In this document: positions 7,092 through 11,190 of the stretch, one piece after another | How positions within the stretch are numbered: position 1 is the stretch's first letter | How the letters are laid out: every line of letters begins with the position of its first letter | Source of the DNA: Pseudomonadota bacterium | GTDB taxonomy: Bacteria; Pseudomonadota; Alphaproteobacteria; Rhizobiales; Rhizobiaceae | Reading direction: 5' to 3' | DNA length: 11,190 nucleotides | NCBI GenBank assembly: GCA_023387715.1 | Contig: JAEWHQ010000016.1 | Span: 1 to 11,190, forward strand | The notes under the pieces: generated by a model | What the model was told of the DNA's origin: nothing | Database searches by the model: none | Seen by the model: the letters and a program-made list of their open reading frames with translations, nothing else | Translations under genes and position numbers: made by a program

Positions 7092-7291
7092 AGTGGTCTA
7101 ACCAAATTAATGTTATCTGGAGCTTATGACTTAACCAGAAAAAATACAGACTGACCATACGGCAATTTTCCATCGGGTGATTTAAGTCGCAATATTGGGA
7201 TGAATCTAATTGATGGGTGCATTATGCGCGTCCATCTTTCCAGTGATAGGGACAGAAGTATTTTTTGATGGTTGATGAGGCAGGAATTAAA
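7092..7291. promoter_or_regulatory. divergent control region between MocR and MFS remnants
   Basis: Two hundred bases between the two start codons. TGGT-CTA-ACCA at 7094-7104 is a perfect inverted repeat almost touching the MocR start. CTGG at 7117-7120 and CCAG at 7135-7138 look like further half-sites of the same kind. AGGA at 7282-7285 is a ribosome binding site for the MFS gene. This layout fits a MocR regulator binding between itself and a divergent target, though both genes are now dead. Confidence 0.4.
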
Positions 7292-8423
7292 ATGAATTCA
7301 ACGTAATATCTTTTGTCAACTGCTTTGGTCTCGGCTGTTATTGTTCCACAGATAGGCTTTGGTCTGAGTGTTCCGTCACTGCCAAGTATCGTTGGTGCAT
7401 TTGATTTATTTATTGAAAGCGCACAGACAACATTGATTGTCTATATGGCAGGTTATGCCGTTTCCGTGTTGTTAGCTGGTTTGATGTCGGATCGAATTGG
7501 CCCTCGAAATACACAACTGCTTGGATTGGCGCTTACTAAAATGGTTACAATGGCTGCAGCACTAGCATGGTATTTCATGTCGCTTACTGCTGCTCGTTTT
7601 CTGCAAGCGCTCGGCGGTTGTATAGGTACTGTTACAACGCGTCTGATTGTCAGTAAACAATATGACATTAAAGATAGAATGAATATCCTGACAATACTGG
7701 CCTCTGCGGTTGCCATCATGCCATGTATTGCGCCTCTCATCGGTGGGGCGCTCTTGCCCGTTATAGGATGGAGGGGCATCTTTTTTGTTATTACGTTGAT
7801 TTCCGCCTTAACATTAGTCTTTTTTCTGCTCGCCAGTCGCTCTGCAAAGTCATATCAGCCGCAAAACACACCATTTCAAAACATCGCAGTTATCTATCTT
7901 AGTAATGTGACGATGCAGCGCTTCATGTTTATGAGACAGCTTTAAGCCTCGTTTGGAAGGCTTATTTACCTTCCTGTCTGTTTCATCGGGGCCGCTACAA
8001 GTACAACTTGGAATGAGCCCCCTGACCTATGGTGTTGTACTTGGATGTTCCGTTGGCGGTTATGTTTTGGGTGGTTTTACAACGCTAAAAATCGTTAAAA
8101 TGGGACATTGACCACATTATGGATGTCGCATCGCTGACCTGGTTTTCAGGTGGGGTGTTGATTATCTTTCTCGCAGTGGGAATGACTATCCCAGAAACAT
8201 AAGCCGGTTTTCTTAAATATGTAACAAAAAATACGGGATTAGTGTCAAGCCTGTTCTTTTTCCTGTAGGTGATATCAGGTGCGCTTTATTCAGCATTTGC
8301 AAATGTTTGCCAAATATGACGCTGCAAGCATTAGGTGTTTTTGTTGCTATTCCAGTGCTTTTATTTCCGGTTGTCTTCCGTGCAATTATGCAAATTATAA
8401 AAAATTCGAGCATCGTGCCATAA
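7292..8423 (+). pseudogene. MFS multidrug efflux transporter (Bcr/CflA-like, DHA1), broken
   Basis: Inner-membrane drug:H+ antiporter of the 12-helix MFS type. The ATG at 7292 has an AGGA at 7282-7285, but codon 5 is TAA (7304-7306). A long frame follows to 7945. It shows motif A as Gly-Leu-Met-Ser-Asp-Arg-Ile-Gly-Pro-Arg, motif B as Ala-Arg-Phe-Leu-Gln-Ala-Leu-Gly-Gly, and the antiporter motif C as Ala-Pro-Leu-Ile-Gly-Gly-Ala-Leu followed by Gly-Trp-Arg-Gly-Ile-Phe-Phe, so the first six helices are recognisable. After a stop at 7945 the second half continues in other frames: Gly-Leu-Phe-Thr-Phe-Leu-Ser near 7960, Met-Ser-Pro-Leu-Thr-Tyr-Gly near 8013, a hydrophobic piece at about 8137-8202, and Gly-Val-Phe-Val-Ala-Ile-Pro-Val near 8335, ending at TAA 8421-8423. 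Partner of the MocR remnant. Drug range unknown. Confidence 0.82.
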
Positions 8424-8731
8424 TTTAATAGCATCAATGAGCACTATTGGCTCTGCTGTTTTGAGCAAAAGCAGAACTCACAGAAGTGCTTTAGTTAATT
8501 GGTGAACGGGCACTTGTTCAACCAGTTAAGAGAAGTGGTTAATAAATATTTAACGGAGCGTGTATTTACTGGGTTTGACAAGTATTGATATAAGTATAGA
8601 TGGTAATAAAAATATATTTTATATAAAACATAGCGAGAAAAATAAGCTTATTAGAGTTTTTAATAAGCCTGTTTTGGGAGCAGGTATTTTTCTCTGAGCA
8701 GATCGCAATATTAATGATGGTTATGTCTTAG
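8424..8731. other. AT-rich gene-free stretch
   Basis: No credible coding region. It contains a bulged hairpin at 8452-8475 (TCTGC-tg-TTTT, GAGC, AAAA-GCAGA) that could end transcription from the MFS remnant, the perfect 12-bp palindrome AATAAGCTTATT at 8641-8652, and a TTGACA near 8576 without a well-placed -10 box. The strong AT bias suggests unconstrained decay. Confidence 0.4.
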
Positions 8732-8821
8732 CTATATGTTGCGAGCGATGCTTACACGCTGCCAAGTTCAGGTGAACAGGAACTGGAGCGCTTGCTTCAG
8801 CAATCAGCAACTCAGTTTTGA
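8732..8821 (+). pseudogene. possible 3' stub of an unrecognised gene
   Basis: A 29-codon open frame with no start codon, preceded in frame by a TAG at 8729. It reads Tyr-Val-Ala-Ser-Asp-Ala-Tyr, then Gly-Glu-Gln-Glu-Leu-Glu-Arg-Leu-Leu-Gln-Gln-Ser, and ends at TGA 8819-8821. The acidic, Leu-spaced composition looks like a helical protein tail, and a strong terminator starts 22 bases later. I do not recognise the family. It could be chance. Confidence 0.3.
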
Positions 8822-8843
8822 TTGAACTGACGTAAAAAATAAT

Positions 8844-8873
8844 AAGGCGCTCCGGAAACTGGGCGCCTTTTTT
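8844..8873 (+). terminator. rho-independent terminator
   Basis: AAGGCGC (8844-8850) pairs with GCGCCTT (8863-8869), extended by CC/GG across a bulged T, followed by a T6 run. It is the strongest terminator in the window, yet no intact gene on the plus strand ends before it; the nearest candidate is the stub ending at 8821. Confidence 0.85.
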
Positions 8874-9196
8874 GTTAAAACTACTTCGCCTCAAATGATG
8901 AAGGTGCACAATCGCACTATCTAAACCAGAAATTAGTCGTGCAATTGCATACAGATTAAGTAGTTTTTGGTTGAATAACGCTCTCGTTCAGGCGTAATGC
9001 ATGGTTTCAACGCTGCCGATTTTTTAAGTTTTTACGGCTTCAAGAGCTTTGAGGAATTACCTGCTTGGTAACAATTTTCTTCAAAAATAAAAAAATCTAA
9101 AAGATTTTTATCCTAGGTAATAACAATAAAATTGAATTTTAACAATGAGTTATCCTGTTTTTAGATTCTCATGTGCGAAGGCTTGTATTTTGTCGA
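8874..9196. other. gene-free spacer upstream of the kdu operon
   Basis: No intact gene. On the minus strand 9056-8988 reads Phe-Leu-Lys-Ala-Leu-Glu-Ala-Val-Lys-Thr, a TAA, then Lys-Ile-Gly-Ser-Val-Glu-Thr-Met-His-Tyr-Ala and TGA, which could be the worn 3' end of another gene. An AT-only-like hairpin lies at 9091-9109 (AAAAATCT, AAA, AGATTTTT). The rest is AT-rich and probably holds the kdu operon promoter toward its right end. Confidence 0.35.
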
Positions 9197-9218
9197 GAAT
9201 ACTAGAATACTAGTATTC
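9197..9218. promoter_or_regulatory. candidate operator of the gntR-kduI-kduD operon
   Basis: A perfect 14-bp palindrome GAATACTAGTATTC at 9205-9218, preceded by a direct copy of its left half, GAATACTA, at 9197-9204. It lies 66 bases before the regulator's ATG. GntR/FadR-type dimers bind short palindromes of this kind near their own promoters, so autoregulation is the natural reading. TTGTAT at 9183-9188 with AATACT at 9206-9211 (17-base spacing) is a weak promoter candidate that would overlap it. Confidence 0.5.
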
Positions 9219-9284
9219 AGAATCGCGGATTTGACGATGGGGAGCGTTAATCCAGTTTAGTCAGTGCCAGTTTGGGAGTGGGGC

Positions 9285-10019
9285 ATGGAACGTAAGCCCT
9301 TAAGTATTAGCGGGATTTCAGATCTATCACGCAGCCGGTCGCAGATGCCGCGTACTGCCGATTTGATCTATCGTGAACTTCATCGTGACATCGTCTCAAT
9401 GAAGCTGCGTCCTAATAGTAAAATTTCTGAAAAAGACCTTTTGGCGCATTTTGGCGTGTCCCGTACACCGCTGCGTCAAGCGATTTTACGCTTAGCAGAT
9501 GAGGGGCTGATAACGATTTTTCCTCAGGCCGGAACCTTTGTTGCGCCAATACCGATCAAGCTTCTGCTGGAATCTATCCTCATTCGCAAAGCGCTTGAAG
9601 CAATAATTGCAGAGACTGTAGCCAAGGTAGCAAGTGCTCAGGATATTGCTGCGATTGACCAGAATTTGGTTGAGCAAGAAGAAGCTTTGCAGTCCGGTGA
9701 TCTGGTTGAGTTTCATCGTATTGATAGCGAGTTTCATCGTCTTGTTGGGCGTATCTCAGGTTTGATGACCGTGATGAGCACGATTGAGCATGTGCGCGCA
9801 CAAATTGATCGCTTCCGTTTGCTGACACTACCTCAACATGGGCGTTTAGCGCGTGTGGTGGCTGAGCATTGTGCTGTTCGTGATGCTTTGGCGGCCGGAG
9901 ATGGAGCAGCTGCGGCTGCCGCCATGGCTCTGCATATCGGGCAGATGTACGACGAAGTTGAAGCGTTAAAAACGCTTGATCAGGATTATTTCCACGATGA
10001 CCGTGATAAAGGGGAATAG
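9285..10019 (+). CDS. GntR-family (FadR/FCD) regulator of the kdu operon
   Basis: Cytoplasmic DNA-binding repressor or activator, 244 residues. The ATG at 9285 is preferred because GGGAG at 9274-9278 sits 6 bases upstream; the GTG at 9264 lacks a good site. The winged helix spans about residues 25-88: Leu-Arg-Pro-Asn-Ser-Lys-Ile-Ser-Glu-Lys-Asp-Leu, then the recognition helix Val-Ser-Arg-Thr-Pro-Leu-Arg-Gln-Ala at 58-66, and the wing Gly-Thr-Phe-Val at 83-86. The FCD effector domain (about 95-225) keeps the likely metal/ligand residues Asp147, His151, His195 and His217. An alanine run at 208-213 precedes the last helix. The gene stops 2 bases before kduI, so it is probably the first gene of the operon and senses a uronate catabolite; the effector is inferred from context only. 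Confidence 0.88.
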   Translation: MERKPLSISGISDLSRSRSQMPRTADLIYRELHRDIVSMKLRPNSKISEKDLLAHFGVSRTPLRQAILRLADEGLITIFPQAGTFVAPIPIKLLLESILIRKALEAIIAETVAKVASAQDIAAIDQNLVEQEEALQSGDLVEFHRIDSEFHRLVGRISGLMTVMSTIEHVRAQIDRFRLLTLPQHGRLARVVAEHCAVRDALAAGDGAAAAAAMALHIGQMYDEVEALKTLDQDYFHDDRDKGE

Positions 10020-10021
10020 AT

Positions 10022-10864
10022 ATGACTGTCGCCGTTGATATTCGACATAATGTTCATCCGGAGATGGCCCGAGGGCTTGATACGGAAGGATTGCGTCAGC
10101 ATTTTTTGATTGATGCATTATTTGTGCCCGATCAGGTGCGCATGACCTATTCCCATATTGATCGGTTGGTTGTTGCAGGTGTTATGCCATCCAAGGAAGC
10201 GGTTGCCTTGCCGACACCAAAAGCGATTGGCCAAGAGCATTTTTTTGATGCCCGCGAAGGCGGAATTATTAATGTTGGCGGTGCAGGACAGGTCATTGTT
10301 GATGGAGTTGCGTATTCGCTGAGCGGTGAAATAGCGCTTTATATTGGCCGTGGCGCCAACGAGGTTCATTGTACCAGTGACGACGCAGCAAATCCGGCAA
10401 AATTTTATATGGTTTCGGCGCCTGCACATAAATACCTGCCAACGAAATTGGTTGATGCATCGCGCGCGAATAAGTTGGAGCTGGGTGATCAGGTCACGGC
10501 CAACCAGCGCACTATCTATCAGTTTTTGCATCCAGACGTGATTGAAACATGTCAGCTGACGATGGGTATGACGCGCTTGGCAGCAGGGAGTGTCTGGAAC
10601 ACAATGCCAGCCCATACACATGATCGCCGCTCTGAGGTTTATCTGTATTTCGGCCTGCATGAAGATCAGCGTGTGTTTCATTTTATGGGTGAGCCAGAGC
10701 AGACACGTCATATCCTTGTCGGGAATGATGAAGCAGTACTTTCGCCATCATGGTCGATCCAATCGGGAGCGGGAACGTCTGCCTACACATTTATCTGGGC
10801 AATGGCAGGCGACAACAAAAATTTCACAGATATGGATCATTTGAAAATCGGGGAATTGAGATGA
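10022..10864 (+). CDS. kduI: 5-dehydro-4-deoxy-D-glucuronate isomerase
   Basis: Cytoplasmic cupin enzyme converting 5-keto-4-deoxyuronate to 3-deoxy-D-glycero-2,5-hexodiulosonate, the step before KduD in breakdown of pectin and other unsaturated uronides. 280 residues, close to the 278 of E. coli KduI, and recognisable throughout. AAAGGGGA at about 10008-10014, inside the end of the regulator gene, is the ribosome binding site. Three of the four metal ligands known in E. coli KduI are present as His198, His200 and Glu205 in 'Pro-Ala-His-Thr-His-Asp-Arg-Arg-Ser-Glu-Val-Tyr'. The fourth, His245 in E. coli within 'Ser-Trp-Ser-Ile-His-Ser-Gly', aligns with Gln247 here (codon CAA, 10760-10762). 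The C-terminus overlaps kduD by 4 bases (ATGA), suggesting coupled translation. Family assignment is firm; whether the Gln lowers activity is not known. Confidence 0.93.
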   Translation: MTVAVDIRHNVHPEMARGLDTEGLRQHFLIDALFVPDQVRMTYSHIDRLVVAGVMPSKEAVALPTPKAIGQEHFFDAREGGIINVGGAGQVIVDGVAYSLSGEIALYIGRGANEVHCTSDDAANPAKFYMVSAPAHKYLPTKLVDASRANKLELGDQVTANQRTIYQFLHPDVIETCQLTMGMTRLAAGSVWNTMPAHTHDRRSEVYLYFGLHEDQRVFHFMGEPEQTRHILVGNDEAVLSPSWSIQSGAGTSAYTFIWAMAGDNKNFTDMDHLKIGELR

Positions 10865-11190
10865 CGGCTGCTTCTCTTTTTGGACTTGAAGGGCGAGTTG
10901 CATTGGTGACCGGTGCCAATACCGGCATTGGTCAGGGCATTGCTGTTGCTTTGGCTGCGGCAGGTGCAGACATTGTGTTGGTTGGTCGCTCTGCGATGGA
11001 TGAAACACAAGCGCAACTGGCGCCCTATGGCAGAAATGTCCATGAAATTCGGGCCGATCTTTCCACCAATGAGCCATTGGCTGGTTTGGTCGATGAGACC
11101 GTAAGCAAGATGGGCGGCCTCGATATTCTCGTCAATAATGCCGGTATTATACGGCGTGCTGACGCGGTTGACTATACTGAAGCAGACTGG
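10861..11190 (+). CDS. kduD: 2-dehydro-3-deoxy-D-gluconate 5-dehydrogenase, 5' part
   Basis: Short-chain dehydrogenase/reductase that reduces the KduI product to 2-keto-3-deoxygluconate with NAD(P)H. The first 110 codons are in the window; the full protein is usually about 250 residues, so the Tyr-x-x-x-Lys active site lies beyond the edge. Visible: Leu-Phe-Gly-Leu-Glu-Gly-Arg-Val-Ala-Leu-Val-Thr-Gly, the cofactor motif Thr-Gly-Ala-Asn-Thr-Gly-Ile-Gly at 17-24, Ala-Asp-Leu near 65, and Asn-Asn-Ala-Gly-Ile near 92-96 followed by Arg-Arg. The ATG overlaps the kduI stop (ATGA), with GGGGA at 10850-10854 as ribosome binding site. Adjacency to kduI is what separates KduD from other SDR proteins. 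Confidence 0.88.
   Translation, partial: MTAASLFGLEGRVALVTGANTGIGQGIAVALAAAGADIVLVGRSAMDETQAQLAPYGRNVHEIRADLSTNEPLAGLVDETVSKMGGLDILVNNAGIIRRADAVDYTEADW

Noticed and set aside
7453..7779. 108-codon minus-strand open frame
   Set aside because: Antisense to the membrane helices of the MFS remnant.
8641..8652. 12-bp palindrome AATAAGCTTATT as an operator
   Set aside because: Perfect, but in AT-rich sequence with no intact gene or promoter nearby, so chance is the simpler explanation.
10118..10711. 197-codon open frame on the minus strand across kduI
   Set aside because: Complete overlap with the well-recognised kduI; composition rich in Cys, His, Trp and Asn with no family pattern, typical of an antisense shadow.
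1..11190. CRISPR array, tRNA, toxin-antitoxin, phage defence or biosynthetic cluster
   Set aside because: No regularly spaced repeats, no cloverleaf, and no genes of those families. The mix of broken genes is better explained by decay of ordinary accessory genes than by a new system.

Overview
This window looks like a chromosomal piece of an alphaproteobacterium, probably Hyphomicrobiales close to the Brucella/Ochrobactrum group. That placement is an inference from overall gene content, the 349-residue lipoate ligase, the small DUF1127 protein and moderate GC; no rRNA or other marker gene is present. No tRNA, rRNA or CRISPR array was seen.

Layout. (1) Bases 1-3050 are dense, intact housekeeping-type genes: the 3' part of a CorA-family cation channel (+), a shared bidirectional terminator, a lipoate-protein ligase (-), and a divergently transcribed MalY/PatB-type C-S lyase (+). 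(2) Bases 3100-9200 are a decayed accessory region: an O-methyltransferase with an internal deletion and a frameshift; a small intact DUF1127 protein; a MocR-type (GntR plus aminotransferase-fold) regulator on the minus strand, split by a degenerate IS256-family insertion sequence; a divergent, broken MFS (Bcr/CflA-like) efflux gene; and about 0.86 kb of mostly non-coding, AT-rich sequence holding a terminator and at least one possible gene stub. (3) Bases 9200-11190 are intact again: a FadR-type GntR regulator followed closely by kduI and kduD (kduD runs off the window).

How the genes work together. The right-hand cluster is a compact operon for 5-keto-4-deoxyuronate, the product of pectin or other uronate polymer lyases. 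KduI isomerises it, KduD reduces it to 2-keto-3-deoxygluconate, and the GntR/FCD protein probably controls the operon through the palindrome just upstream of its gene. The MocR and MFS genes were probably once a divergent regulator/exporter pair; both are now dead.

Most notable points: the KduI position matching the fourth metal ligand of E. coli KduI (His245) is Gln247 here. The IS256-family remnant can be removed in silico with one copy of a worn 8-bp target duplication, which restores the MocR reading frame exactly. The lipoate ligase carries its accessory domain at the N-terminus, the reverse of the E. coli order. I found no convincing novel multi-gene system.
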